Assembly (NCBI RefSeq): GCF_014197035.1
Contig: NZ_JACIEU010000019.1
Location: 33,785 to 97,784, forward strand
Direction: 5' to 3'
Origin: Sphingobium scionense
Lineage (GTDB): Bacteria > Pseudomonadota > Alphaproteobacteria > Sphingomonadales > Sphingomonadaceae
DNA length: 64,000 nucleotides
The position numbers and the translations under genes are program-made. Every line of letters starts with the position of its first letter. The first letter of the stretch is position 1. The notes below the pieces were generated by a model. It saw only the letters and a program-made list of their open reading frames with translations. It made no database searches and was not told the origin of the DNA. Below are positions 25,023 to 33,694 of this stretch, piece after piece.

Positions 25023-26242
25023 TCCATTGGGGCGCCCGCCAGTTCGCGATAGACGCGCGCCACCGAATTCAGGACATGGTCCCAGCGATAGTCGGCCGCC
25101 GTCGCCTCCGCCGCGTGGCCAAGCCGCCGCCTTAGGCCGGTGTCGTGGACGAGGGAAGCCAGGCCGTCGGCATAGGCGCGAACGTCGCCGGGCGGGACCA
25201 GCAGGCCATTGACGCCATTATCGATCAGCGCGGATGCGCTGGGGACGTCGGCCGACAGGACGGCAAGGCCGCTGGCCATCGCCTCCAGATTGACGTTGCC
25301 AAACGCTTCCGTGACGCTGGGATTGACCAATATGTCGGCGCTGGCGACCAGTGCGCCGAGACGCGCCCCTTCGACATGGCCGGCGAAGCTGGCATTGGGC
25401 AAATGGCGTGCAAGGGCGTCGCGCGCCGGGCCATCGCCCAGGATCAGGGGGCGCAGCGACAGACCGCTGGCGCGCGCCGCCATGATGGCGTCGGCGAAGA
25501 TATCGAGCCCCTTTTCCCGGACCAGCCGGCCGAAGAAGAGCGGCACGACATCGTCGGGCGCATAGCCAAGCTGGGCGCGCAGGCTTTCGTCCCGCATCGC
25601 CGGGTGGAAGACGGATCGATCGACGCCCCGGCTCCAGAGGGCAATGCGCTCGGCGCCATGGGTCGCGGCCAGTTCCGCAGCGATCGGCGGGGTCGGGGCG
25701 AGGATGTGGTCGCAATCGCCATAGAAGCGATCGAGATAGGCCTCGACCTGTCGCCGCAGGAAGCCGAGGCGATAATAAGTCAGATAGGTCTCGAAACGGG
25801 TGTGCAGGCTGGCGACGGTCGGAACGGCGTTGCGCCGCGCCCAGTTCAGCGCCTGCCGGCCGAGCAGGTCGGGCGCGGACAGATGCACGATATCAGGCTG
25901 GAACGCCTCCAGATCGGCGCGGGCGGCACGGGCCAGGCCGATCGCGAGCCGATATTCCGGGCGACCGGGAATGCAGAGCGAGCGCACCGATCGGACATCA
26001 CCGGCCGAGGGGAAAGCGGGTGTCGGCGCGGTGGGCGAATAGATGCGCACCTCTGCGCCATGCTGGTCCAGCATATGCCGGACCAGGCGGTTGAGCGCCC
26101 GGTTCGCGCCGTCGCGGACGCAAGCATAATTGCCCGAAAATAGTGCGATCTTCAGCGGCCGGGATGATGCCGACGCCGCGGCGACCGGCAGGGCGGCATG
26201 AATATGGGCGCGAAGGGAAGAGAGCGGGGAATGCAGCGTCAT
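25019..26242 (-). CDS. GT4-family glycosyltransferase (MgtA-like)
   Basis: This 407-residue protein has the GT-B fold. The N-terminal half begins KIALFSGNYACVRDGANRAL and the C-terminal half has FFGRLVREKGLDIFADA, LGDGPARDAL and the retaining-GT4 motif ADILVNPSVTEAFGNVNLEAMA. Such enzymes add mannose or glucose to lipids or glycans from GDP- or UDP-sugars at the cytoplasmic membrane face. It is the gene before the sigma factor, translationally coupled to it, so it may modify a surface glycan under the same regulator. Acceptor unknown. Confidence 0.88.
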   Translation of the reverse strand: MTLHSPLSSLRAHIHAALPVAAASASSRPLKIALFSGNYACVRDGANRALNRLVRHMLDQHGAEVRIYSPTAPTPAFPSAGDVRSVRSLCIPGRPEYRLAIGLARAARADLEAFQPDIVHLSAPDLLGRQALNWARRNAVPTVASLHTRFETYLTYYRLGFLRRQVEAYLDRFYGDCDHILAPTPPIAAELAATHGAERIALWSRGVDRSVFHPAMRDESLRAQLGYAPDDVVPLFFGRLVREKGLDIFADAIMAARASGLSLRPLILGDGPARDALARHLPNASFAGHVEGARLGALVASADILVNPSVTEAFGNVNLEAMASGLAVLSADVPSASALIDNGVNGLLVPPGDVRAYADGLASLVHDTGLRRRLGHAAEATAADYRWDHVLNSVARVYRELAGAPME

Positions 26243-26288
26243 GCCCCGCTTACGCTTGTCGGATTGCGCCTATTCCATTGATGGCCAA

Positions 26289-27014
26289 TTAAAATTGACG
26301 AATGATGCGCAGGCCGGCGGTGGGACGGAAGACATCGCCGCGCGGCCGTTCCGCGCCAAGGCCCGCCTGCATGGCGAAATTGACGCCCAGTTGCTGGTGC
26401 AATTGCGGGATCAGCAGCAGGCCGCCTTCGCTGCCGCCCTGATAGTTGATCTCCAGCCCCAATATCTGCCCATCGCGGCTGTTGTAGAAGGCGGAATGGT
26501 TGAGGATTACCCCATTGCGGCCATGGCCGCCCGACAGCTTTACGTCGGCTAGGCCCGCCATCGTCACGCTGCTCCAGCGGCTATTATAGCGATGGGCGGC
26601 CATATAGGCGAAGCTGCTGCGATACTGTTTGGCGCGGCGGTCATAGATGCCGAGATATTGAACACCATGGCCGGTGCGCCCGCCGCCGGTGGTCCCGAAA
26701 CTCGCCTGCAGGCCCAGCTTCAGTTCGGCGAGGCGGCCGTTGACGAAGGGCAGTTCGCCCTCGATCGCGAAACCGTCGGCAAAGGCATATTCGACCTCCG
26801 GCGCCCAATGGACGGCGTCGTCATCGCCCGACAGCGGAACGGTTGCCAGCGTATTGACCTCCAGTTCGCCGCGCTTGGCGCCCAGCGGCCGCATCATGTC
26901 GAAGATCATCGGTTCGGGCACGTCGGGATAGGCGTCGGACGCCAGCGCGACATCGCCCAGAATGGCGCTCGCCATGGCGGCAAGGCCATGGCGGGAAAGG
27001 GATCGAACGGACAA
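26289..27014 (-). CDS. Putative outer-membrane beta-barrel protein, unknown function
   Basis: This 241-residue protein has a signal peptide (SRHGLAAMASAILGDVALAS) and alternating hydrophobic/polar strands typical of a small barrel, ending in F (LRIIRQF). I recognise no named family beyond transporter-like barrels. The start codon is TTG at 27012-27014, nine bases after GGGAG; an in-frame ATG at residue 14 would remove most of the signal peptide. It heads the operon with the glycosyltransferase and ECF sigma/anti-sigma genes, 46 bases apart. Confidence 0.7.
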   Translation of the reverse strand: MSVRSLSRHGLAAMASAILGDVALASDAYPDVPEPMIFDMMRPLGAKRGELEVNTLATVPLSGDDDAVHWAPEVEYAFADGFAIEGELPFVNGRLAELKLGLQASFGTTGGGRTGHGVQYLGIYDRRAKQYRSSFAYMAAHRYNSRWSSVTMAGLADVKLSGGHGRNGVILNHSAFYNSRDGQILGLEINYQGGSEGGLLLIPQLHQQLGVNFAMQAGLGAERPRGDVFRPTAGLRIIRQF

Positions 27015-27022
27015 GGAAGGCT

Positions 27023-27071
27023 GCTCCCGCGATGAGGATGTGAGGATTCACATCGCCGTCTACGCGGGAGC
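27023..27071 (-). other. Nested hairpin holding the ribosome site of the barrel-protein gene
   Basis: GCTCCCGCG (27023-27031) and CGCGGGAGC (27063-27071) form a perfect nine-base stem. Inside it GATGTGA (27037-27043) and TCACATC (27048-27054) form a second stem with a four-base loop. On the minus strand the GGGAG ribosome site of the gene starting at 27014 lies in one arm. The same hairpin could also act as terminator for cpaF, whose stop is 23 bases upstream on that strand. Confidence 0.6.
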
Positions 27072-27087
27072 GGGCGCCTTTATTCCC
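27059..27087 (-). promoter_or_regulatory. Candidate ECF-type promoter of the barrel/glycosyltransferase/sigma operon
   Basis: On the minus strand GGGAATAAA starts at 27087 and CGTAGA starts at 27064, with 17 bases between GGGAAT and CGTAGA. This is the general shape of an ECF promoter (GGAA-type -35, CGT-type -10). It overlaps the hairpin stem. Assignment is by pattern only. Confidence 0.4.
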
Positions 27088-27093
27088 TGAGGG

Positions 27094-28626
27094 TCAGAGG
27101 CAGGCTTCCAGATAAGGCTGATCGAAGCCGAACATGCGCGCCTTGTCGAGCGTATAGGGGCGCAGGCCCATCGAGCGATATTCGCCGATGATCTTACCGC
27201 TGTCATCCTCGTCATGATATTCGAACTTGAACAGTTCCTGGGTGACGATGACGTCGCCTTCCATGCCGATCACCTCGGTCACATTGGTGACGCGGCGCGA
27301 GCCGTCGCGCAGACGCTTGACCTGAACGATCAGGTCGACCGAGTCGGCGATCTGCTTGGAAATGGCTTCCTTCGGGATCTTGATGTCGCCCATCAGGATC
27401 ATGTTTTCCATACGGCCCAGGCATTCGCGCGGCGAGTTGCTGTGGAGCGTACACATGGAGCCGTCATGGCCGGTGTTCATCGCGGCGAGCAGGTCGAAAC
27501 ATTCCGCGCCACGAATTTCGCCCAGGATGATGCGGTCGGGACGCATACGCAGGGCGTTCTTGACGAGATCGCCGATGGTGATCGCGCCCTGGCCTTCCAG
27601 GTTGGGCGGGCGGGTTTCGAGCGGCAGCCAGTGCGGCTGCTGCAGGCGCAGTTCGGCCGCGTCCTCGATAGTCAGCACGCGCTCGCCCGGATCGATCATC
27701 TTCGACAGCGCATTGAGCATCGTCGTCTTGCCCGAACCGGTACCGCCCGAAATGACGATGTTGAAACGGCAGGCGCCGGCGATCTTGAGCGCGGTCGCCA
27801 TCTTCTGGTTCATCGCGCCCCACTGGGCGAGCATGTCGATGGTGATCGGCTTGGCCGAGAATTTACGGATCGAGATGGCCGTGCCCTTGAGGCTGAGCGG
27901 CGGCACGATCACGTTGACACGCGAACCATCGGGCAGGCGGGCGTCGGCCAGCGGCGTGGTCTGGTCGACGCGGCGGCCGACCTTGTTCACGATGCGCTGG
28001 GCGATCTGGAACAGATGCTCTTCATCGCGAAACTTGATCGGCGCGATCTGGAGCTTGCCCTTCTTTTCGACATAGGTCTGTTCCGGGCCGTTGACCATGA
28101 TGTCGCTGATGTCCGGGTCGGACAGCAGTTCTTCGAGCGGACCGAGGCCGAGCAGTTCATCGACCAGAACCTTTTCCAGCGCGAACTGTTCGCGGCGGTT
28201 GAGGGTCAGTTTCAGTTCTGCCAGCACTTCCATGATGATCGGGCGGAATTCTTCCGCCAGTTCATCCTTGGTGAGGGTCGCGGCCGCTTCAGGATCGACG
28301 CGTTCGAGCAGGCGCGGCAGCACCTGTTCCTTGATCTTGTGAACCGACGCCTCGAACCCCTGCGGACCGGCATCGGCGACATGTTCGGCATTGGCGCGTT
28401 CGGACAGGCGCGACATGGCGTCCGCATTGCGCTGCATCTGGCTGGTCGGGGCCGACAGCGGATCGAGCGGAATGTCTCCCGGCAGCGCCGCCAGATCGAG
28501 CGGCGGGAACTGGTCGCCGCCACGTGGGGCCTCATCACGGGCGCCGCCGGCGCTGTGCATCGGCCGGGCGACGCCGAATCCCGGCTTGATGCCGGCAGGT
28601 CCATTTTTCCGTCCAAATGCGCTCAT
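27094..28626 (-). CDS. cpaF: CpaF-family secretion ATPase (Flp/Tad pilus type)
   Basis: This 510-residue protein matches CpaF/TadA type II/IV secretion ATPases. A helical N-terminal region with ISDIMVNGPEQTYVEKKG precedes Walker A GGTGSGKTT (about residues 294-302). The Asp box LTIEDAAELRLQQPHW, RMRPDRIILGEIRGAE and HSNSPRECLGRMENM follow. It powers assembly of Flp pili at the inner membrane. No other tad/cpa genes lie in the window, which is unusual. Its ATG overlaps the stop of the upstream membrane protein (ATGA). Confidence 0.93.
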   Translation of the reverse strand: MSAFGRKNGPAGIKPGFGVARPMHSAGGARDEAPRGGDQFPPLDLAALPGDIPLDPLSAPTSQMQRNADAMSRLSERANAEHVADAGPQGFEASVHKIKEQVLPRLLERVDPEAAATLTKDELAEEFRPIIMEVLAELKLTLNRREQFALEKVLVDELLGLGPLEELLSDPDISDIMVNGPEQTYVEKKGKLQIAPIKFRDEEHLFQIAQRIVNKVGRRVDQTTPLADARLPDGSRVNVIVPPLSLKGTAISIRKFSAKPITIDMLAQWGAMNQKMATALKIAGACRFNIVISGGTGSGKTTMLNALSKMIDPGERVLTIEDAAELRLQQPHWLPLETRPPNLEGQGAITIGDLVKNALRMRPDRIILGEIRGAECFDLLAAMNTGHDGSMCTLHSNSPRECLGRMENMILMGDIKIPKEAISKQIADSVDLIVQVKRLRDGSRRVTNVTEVIGMEGDVIVTQELFKFEYHDEDDSGKIIGEYRSMGLRPYTLDKARMFGFDQPYLEACL

Positions 28627-30188
28627 AACTCTCCGCCGGAATTCTGCGATCGGGCCAGCCACCCCAAAATGGGCCGATTCACCATGGCTGGAGAAGGTGA
28701 ATAAGCTGGAAACTTTGACAAATGGCTAATGGGTCGGCGCCACAGAAGGAGCGCCAGCATCAGCACAGCGGCAAGGCTGATGGCCGTGCCGACGCTTTCC
28801 TGCCACAGGCGGACGCGTTCGATCCGGTAGATGCCCGGTCGTGCATCGAAGTGGATCAGCGGGCCATGGGAAGGCACCGGCTGACCGTTGTGCGTCACCC
28901 GCCAGATCGGGAAGGCGGCATGGCCCATGGTCACGGGACCGGGGCGGGTGACGACGATCCGGTCGCCGCGCGGCAGGGCGCGCCAGGGGCGCAGGTCGGT
29001 CGAGCGATCATAGCGATCGACGCGGGCAATGTCGAAACCGGCCGGAAGATATTCGGGGGCGTCGGGGACGATCCGGTCGAGCCGGGCATAGTCGATCGGC
29101 AGGCGCAGATTGGCGCGGGTGATGGCGCCGCTGACCAGATAGGGGAACAGCAGCAGCATGCCGACACCCGCGAGCAAGACAGGCCGGGGACGATAGGTCA
29201 TCAGCGCGGTGACGGTCGCAAATTCGACGATGCCCAGCGCTCGCCAGGGGAATTGCGTCTTGTCCAGAAGGTCGATCTGCCAGAGGAACGGGATGAGGTT
29301 GATCGACGCCAGGGCGGTGACGATCGCGATCCCCGACCAGATCGACCGGCCGGGCCAAGCCAACAGTCCCAGTCCCAGCGCGATGCAGGGAAATAGCACG
29401 AAATCTTCGCGCCAGATCGACCAGTTGGCGGCGTGATATTTGCCGGTCCATAGCAAGGCAGTCGACATATGCGCCTGCAGCGTGGCGGCGGGCAACAGGT
29501 AGAAGGCGGCCAGGGCAAAGGCGAGGATGCCTGCGATCAGTCCGGGAACCAGCGTCGAGCGGTCCTGCCATATCCGATGCAGCATCAGCGGCGCGATCAG
29601 GAACAGGCCGGTGAGCGTGGCCACCGGCAAATGGGTGAGAATGAGCGCGCCATAGCTGAGCGCGAGCAGGGCGATGCCGCCGCGCGAGGGCAGGCGCGCA
29701 ATCCCCAGGGCAATCAGCGGCAGCCAGATGAAGGCAGCAAATTCGGCCAGTGCGCCGCGCACATAGAAATCATGGAGATGATAGGGCGCCAGCATATAGA
29801 GCGCGGCGCCCAGCAGCGGATGCGTACCCCGCGACGCAAGCCAGCGATGCATCGTCATGCCCGACGCGACGAGCAGCAGGAGCGCGGCGACATTGATCGC
29901 CTGGAGAACCGAAAGGCCCATCGCCGCCAGGCCGCCTGACAGCCAATAGGCGAGCGGCGGATAGAAATAGAAGGTCGGGCTGCCCATCCCTTCGAAGCTG
30001 CGGGGGAGCCAGCGTTCATACAGGTGCCCTGCCGCCATTTGCTCGCCGAAATGGCCGGTCCACATATAATTATAGAGATAGGAATGGCTGGCCCCTGGGC
30101 CGAACAGGAAGGAGGGCAGCATCAACAGGAGGCCTAGCGCGGCCAATATGGTCGTGGGGTGACGAAGAAGGCCGGAGGCGAAGCGCAT
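28623..30188 (-). CDS. Multi-pass membrane protein, GT-C-glycosyltransferase-like
   Basis: This protein of about 521 residues has ten or more membrane helices. Its first periplasmic loop (YLYNYMWTGHFGEQMAAGHLYERW) and the following PTFYFYPPLAYWLSGG segment resemble the 6-pyruvoyl-tetrahydropterin-synthase-related/YfhO-like GT-C membrane family. The C-terminal third is a soluble domain before a last helix. No catalytic motif can be assigned. I chose ATG 30188; ATG 30251 is possible. Its TGA overlaps the cpaF start by four bases, so the two are likely co-translated. It is divergent from the GT2 gene. Confidence 0.7.
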   Translation of the reverse strand: MRFASGLLRHPTTILAALGLLLMLPSFLFGPGASHSYLYNYMWTGHFGEQMAAGHLYERWLPRSFEGMGSPTFYFYPPLAYWLSGGLAAMGLSVLQAINVAALLLLVASGMTMHRWLASRGTHPLLGAALYMLAPYHLHDFYVRGALAEFAAFIWLPLIALGIARLPSRGGIALLALSYGALILTHLPVATLTGLFLIAPLMLHRIWQDRSTLVPGLIAGILAFALAAFYLLPAATLQAHMSTALLWTGKYHAANWSIWREDFVLFPCIALGLGLLAWPGRSIWSGIAIVTALASINLIPFLWQIDLLDKTQFPWRALGIVEFATVTALMTYRPRPVLLAGVGMLLLFPYLVSGAITRANLRLPIDYARLDRIVPDAPEYLPAGFDIARVDRYDRSTDLRPWRALPRGDRIVVTRPGPVTMGHAAFPIWRVTHNGQPVPSHGPLIHFDARPGIYRIERVRLWQESVGTAISLAAVLMLALLLWRRPISHLSKFPAYSPSPAMVNRPILGWLARSQNSGGEL

Positions 30189-30304
30189 GGCGGCCCTGAT
30201 GCCGCAATAGGGTAAACGAAGCGTAAGTCCTGTTTGGCGGTTACTCGTCATTAACCATTCTGGCCGATAGCGAGCATAAGTGTCTGGCAGGATATCCATG
30301 CGCC

Positions 30305-31327
30305 ATGCGAACCGTGTCGATCGTCATTCCCGTTTTCAACGAACAGGACAGCCTGTCGCTGTTTCTGGATGCTGCGCGTCCAGCGCTGGCCGATGCGCTG
30401 GCGCTGATCGGGCCGGGTGCGCGGGCCGAATATCTGTTCGTTGATGATGGCAGTACGGACCGCACCGCTGATGTGCTGGCAATTCTGTCGCGCCTGAACG
30501 GCGATGTCCGCTGCATTACTTTGTCCCGCAATTTCGGCAAGGAAGCGGCATTGGCCGCCGGCATCGATCATGCTCGGGGCGACGCCGTCATCCCGATCGA
30601 TGTCGACTTGCAGGATCCGCCGGCGGTGATCGTGGAGATGGTGCGATATTGGCTGGCCGGCGCGCAGGTCGTCAATGCCCGGCGGGTCGATCGGTCGACC
30701 GACAGCTGGTTCAAGCGCTGGAGCGCGCGCAGCTTCTATCGCCTGCTCAATCGCCTGTCCGATTATCCCATCCCTGAAAATGTCGGCGATTTCCGACTTC
30801 TCGATCGACAGGCTGTCGATGTCGTCAAGCAACTGGGCGAGCAGGCACGGTTCAACAAGGGGCTTTTCAGCTGGATCGGCTTTCGCGTCGCGACGGTTGA
30901 CTATAGCCGCGCGCGCCGGGAAGCGGGCACCACCAAATGGCGGCTGGGCAAGCTCTGGTCGCTGGCGGTGGACGGCATTACCGCGTCGACCACCATGCCG
31001 CTGCGCATCTGGTCCTATATCGGTGGCGGCATCGCGTTGCTGGCCTTTGCCTATGCGGCCTTCCTGGTCGTGCATACGCTGGTCACCGGGGTCGATACGC
31101 CAGGCTATGCCTCCATCATGGTGGCGGTGCTGGGGCTGGGCGGGCTCAATCTGATGAGCCTAGGGATCATTGGCGAATATCTGGGCCGCGTCGCGCGCGA
31201 AGTGCGGCAGCGGCCGCTCTATGTGATTGCGGACGAGCAGGGCGGCGGCGTGGCCGCGCCGGTGCCGGTTGCGGCGCTATCTGGGGAGGATCAGGGGACA
31301 TGGACCAATCAGCCTATGCGAGCATGA
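30305..31327 (+). CDS. GT2 glycosyltransferase, polyprenyl-phosphate type (GtrB/ArnC-like)
   Basis: This 340-residue protein has an N-terminal GT-A domain: TVSIVIPVFNEQDSLSLFL, FVDDGSTDRTADVL, DVDLQDPPAVI (DxD) and RREAGTTKW. Two C-terminal membrane helices follow (about residues 235-300). This is the layout of enzymes that load a sugar onto undecaprenyl phosphate for periplasmic glycosylation. Nearby GT-C-like membrane proteins could be the transferases that use the product. The gene overlaps the next methyltransferase by 28 bases. Confidence 0.9.
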   Translation: MRTVSIVIPVFNEQDSLSLFLDAARPALADALALIGPGARAEYLFVDDGSTDRTADVLAILSRLNGDVRCITLSRNFGKEAALAAGIDHARGDAVIPIDVDLQDPPAVIVEMVRYWLAGAQVVNARRVDRSTDSWFKRWSARSFYRLLNRLSDYPIPENVGDFRLLDRQAVDVVKQLGEQARFNKGLFSWIGFRVATVDYSRARREAGTTKWRLGKLWSLAVDGITASTTMPLRIWSYIGGGIALLAFAYAAFLVVHTLVTGVDTPGYASIMVAVLGLGGLNLMSLGIIGEYLGRVAREVRQRPLYVIADEQGGGVAAPVPVAALSGEDQGTWTNQPMRA

Positions 31328-32025
31328 GCGCACAGGAAGGCAATCATTGGTGGTTCGTGGCCCGGCGGGCCATATTGGAAACGCTGATCCGGTCGCGCAT
31401 TGCCCCTCCGCAGGACGCGCGGATATTGGAGGCGGGATGCGGCACTGGCGGCAATCTGGCGATGCTGGCGGCACACGGTACAGTGGACGCGCTGGAATAT
31501 GATGCCGGCGCCCGAGCCCTGGCGCGCGCGCGCGGGATCGGCCGGGTCGAACCGGGCATGCTGCCCCATAAGATCGGCTTTGATGAAGACAGCTATGATC
31601 TGATCGCGCTGCTCGATGTGCTGGAACATGTCGAGCAGGATCGGGCATCGCTGGCCGCATTGCGGGCGCGGCTCGCACCGGGCGGACGGATGTTGCTGAC
31701 GGTGCCGGCCGTGCCCTGGCTCTGGTCGGATCATGATGTGCTGCATCATCACAAGCGCCGATATACCCGGGGCAGCCTGATCCGGGTGGCGCGTGAGGCT
31801 GGTTTGACGGTCGAGGCGGTGGGCTATTTCAACAGCTTGCTGTTTCCGCTGGCGATGGCCACGCGGATGGCGCAGCGGCTGTTGAAGCGCAAGAGCGAGG
31901 GTGATATCCAGCCCTCGCCGCCGGTCAATGGATTGCTGCGACGCATCTTTGCCTGGGAACGGCATCTGCTGGGTCGCATCCGTTTTCCGATCGGCTTGTC
32001 ACTCTACGCGATCCTGTCGGTCTGA
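31300..32025 (+). CDS. Class I SAM-dependent methyltransferase
   Basis: This 241-residue protein begins with a short NHWWFVARRAIL helix common to sugar-linked methyltransferases. The SAM-binding motif ILEAGCGTGGNL follows, then DLIALLDVLEHVEQD and RLAPGGRMLLTVP. The start at ATG 31300, with GGAGG and AGGGG upstream, lies inside the GT2 gene, so both are probably one operon. It likely methylates a glycan or polyprenyl-linked sugar; that is inferred from context. It converges with the next membrane gene, with a 27-base overlap. Confidence 0.88.
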   Translation: MDQSAYASMSAQEGNHWWFVARRAILETLIRSRIAPPQDARILEAGCGTGGNLAMLAAHGTVDALEYDAGARALARARGIGRVEPGMLPHKIGFDEDSYDLIALLDVLEHVEQDRASLAALRARLAPGGRMLLTVPAVPWLWSDHDVLHHHKRRYTRGSLIRVAREAGLTVEAVGYFNSLLFPLAMATRMAQRLLKRKSEGDIQPSPPVNGLLRRIFAWERHLLGRIRFPIGLSLYAILSV

Positions 32026-33573
32026 GATCGGGGCATCCGGCTTGTCCGGATGATGCCATGCCCCATCCCAGCAGCGTGCGGGATCGATGCTGGGGATGCG
32101 GGCGGGATTGGCCGGACGAACCCAAGCCGGCATCGCGGGCAGGGGGGCCAGATAGGATCCTTTGGGGAAGCTGCCGAAGCTCTGGTCCCAGGCGCCGGAA
32201 AAGCTGCATCGAACCCGTGGCGCCGCCGGATAGGCCAATGCACGGCGGATCTCGGCGAGGCCGGTGATGCTGCCGATCAACAGCATGGCGATCAGCCAGT
32301 GGCGGATCATGCCGCCCCGACCAAACGCATCGACCAGCATGACGGCCAGGATTGCGAGCGCACTGATCGAACCGCGCATCATGAAGTCGGTCGACCAGCC
32401 GATCTGGACGAAGGGAATGAGCAACAGCCAGGCGGTCGCGACCAGCAGCGTGTCCAGCCCAAAAGGGGTGGATCGGCCCAGCCATGCCAGGGGCAAGGCG
32501 TAGACCAGCACCTCCAGCAGTTCAAACAGTCCCCATTGCAGTGGCGCCAGCGCCATGATCTTGACACCGACATCGGCGGGTGCAGCGCTCATATAGGCAA
32601 GGCCGGGAACTGCTAGCAGGGTGGCCAAGGCAGGATAGAGGATGGCGGCGGGCATCAATGCACGCAGGCGCAATGTGCGGATTGCGGCCAGTGCGGCGAA
32701 GGGCATTGCCCCCATCAGTCCCAGCGGCGACCAGAGGGCGGTCAGAGGCAGCAGGCTGAGATAGGCGGCGAGGGGCAGACGGCCGCGTCGCCACAGCAGA
32801 TAGCCCAGCGCGCCGATCCAGCCGGACAGCGCATGGTTGGGCACCCAGAAGGCAAGGGTGATGGTGGAACTATATTGGAGATAGGCCCAGTTTTCGAGAT
32901 GGTCAGACAGGCCGTCGCGAAAGAGCATCCGGCCCAGGGCGTCCAGGCCGCTAAATGCCAGGAAGACGAGGAGCGCGATCAGTCGGGCACGACGGGTATC
33001 GAACAGCGTGGAGCCGAGGCCGAGCATGGCGGCGAGCATCAGACTGTTCTGGATCAACAGGGCGAGGTCGCCGGCGCGGTCGCCCCCTGCCTTCGCCGCG
33101 AGTGCCGGGACCAGGAACATGCCGATGGGCGCGCGCAGCACTGTGGGTACCACCTGATCGCCATAGACGAACGGCCAGGGATGCAGCCCCATGTCGCGCA
33201 GCACGGCAAAGCGAACCTGCCAGTCGATATTGGCGTAGAAGAAACGACCTTCGCCCCCCAACATTAGCAGGATAAGCGCGACCGACAGGCAGGCGATCAG
33301 GGTCGCGAGGGTCGGCCCCTGTCGGTCGGGCATGGCGCGCACGGTCGCGACGCATAGTCCGCCGATCAGCAACGCCCCGAGCGGATAGACCCAGACGGGC
33401 ATGATATCGAGAAAGCGCCACAGCAGCAGTTGATCCAGCCCGAGCCAGGATAGCAACGCAGCAATCAGCCAGCCCGAGGGCAGTTGGCGTGCCAGCCAAG
33501 AGGGCGATCCGTTCGCCGGCGGAGTGAAGGCGGGTTCATTCTGGACGGGGGCGGTAAAGGCGAGGGCGGTCAT
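31999..33573 (-). CDS. Large polytopic membrane protein, unknown function
   Basis: This 524-residue protein has about twelve hydrophobic helices. A loop after the second or third helix (GEGRFFYANIDWQVRFAVLR, DMGLHPWPFVYGDQVVPTVLR) has the aromatic, charged character of GT-C membrane glycosyltransferases, but I recognise no specific family. The C-terminal 70 residues are soluble and Trp/Pro-rich (GAWDQSFGSFPKGSYLAPLP). Start is ATG 33573; an ATG two codons upstream is possible. It lies opposite the GT2-methyltransferase pair and just beyond the ATP synthase terminator. Confidence 0.7.
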   Translation of the reverse strand: MTALAFTAPVQNEPAFTPPANGSPSWLARQLPSGWLIAALLSWLGLDQLLLWRFLDIMPVWVYPLGALLIGGLCVATVRAMPDRQGPTLATLIACLSVALILLMLGGEGRFFYANIDWQVRFAVLRDMGLHPWPFVYGDQVVPTVLRAPIGMFLVPALAAKAGGDRAGDLALLIQNSLMLAAMLGLGSTLFDTRRARLIALLVFLAFSGLDALGRMLFRDGLSDHLENWAYLQYSSTITLAFWVPNHALSGWIGALGYLLWRRGRLPLAAYLSLLPLTALWSPLGLMGAMPFAALAAIRTLRLRALMPAAILYPALATLLAVPGLAYMSAAPADVGVKIMALAPLQWGLFELLEVLVYALPLAWLGRSTPFGLDTLLVATAWLLLIPFVQIGWSTDFMMRGSISALAILAVMLVDAFGRGGMIRHWLIAMLLIGSITGLAEIRRALAYPAAPRVRCSFSGAWDQSFGSFPKGSYLAPLPAMPAWVRPANPARIPSIDPARCWDGAWHHPDKPDAPISDRQDRVE

Positions 33574-33592
33574 CGGCACACGGCACTCACAA

Positions 33593-33617
33593 GAAAAAGG
33601 GGCGCGAAGCGCGCCCC
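33593..33617 (-). terminator. Intrinsic terminator of the ATP synthase operon
   Basis: GGGGCGCG (33599-33606) and CGCGCCCC (33610-33617) form a perfect eight-base stem with a three-base loop. On the minus strand it is followed directly by TTTTTC. It lies about 80 bases past the atpC stop. This is the clearest terminator in the window. Confidence 0.85.
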
Positions 33618-33694
33618 TTGGTCCGTTCGTCTGGCATGAATGCGGCAGGTTGGAAAGAGCCTGGCTCCCCCATCGGCCTGCGCGCCAGGAAGCC

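Noticed and set aside
23141..28704. Plus-strand frames opposite the methyltransferase, anti-sigma and cpaF genes
   Set aside because: The amino-acid content is of the shadow type and the real genes on the other strand carry clear motifs.
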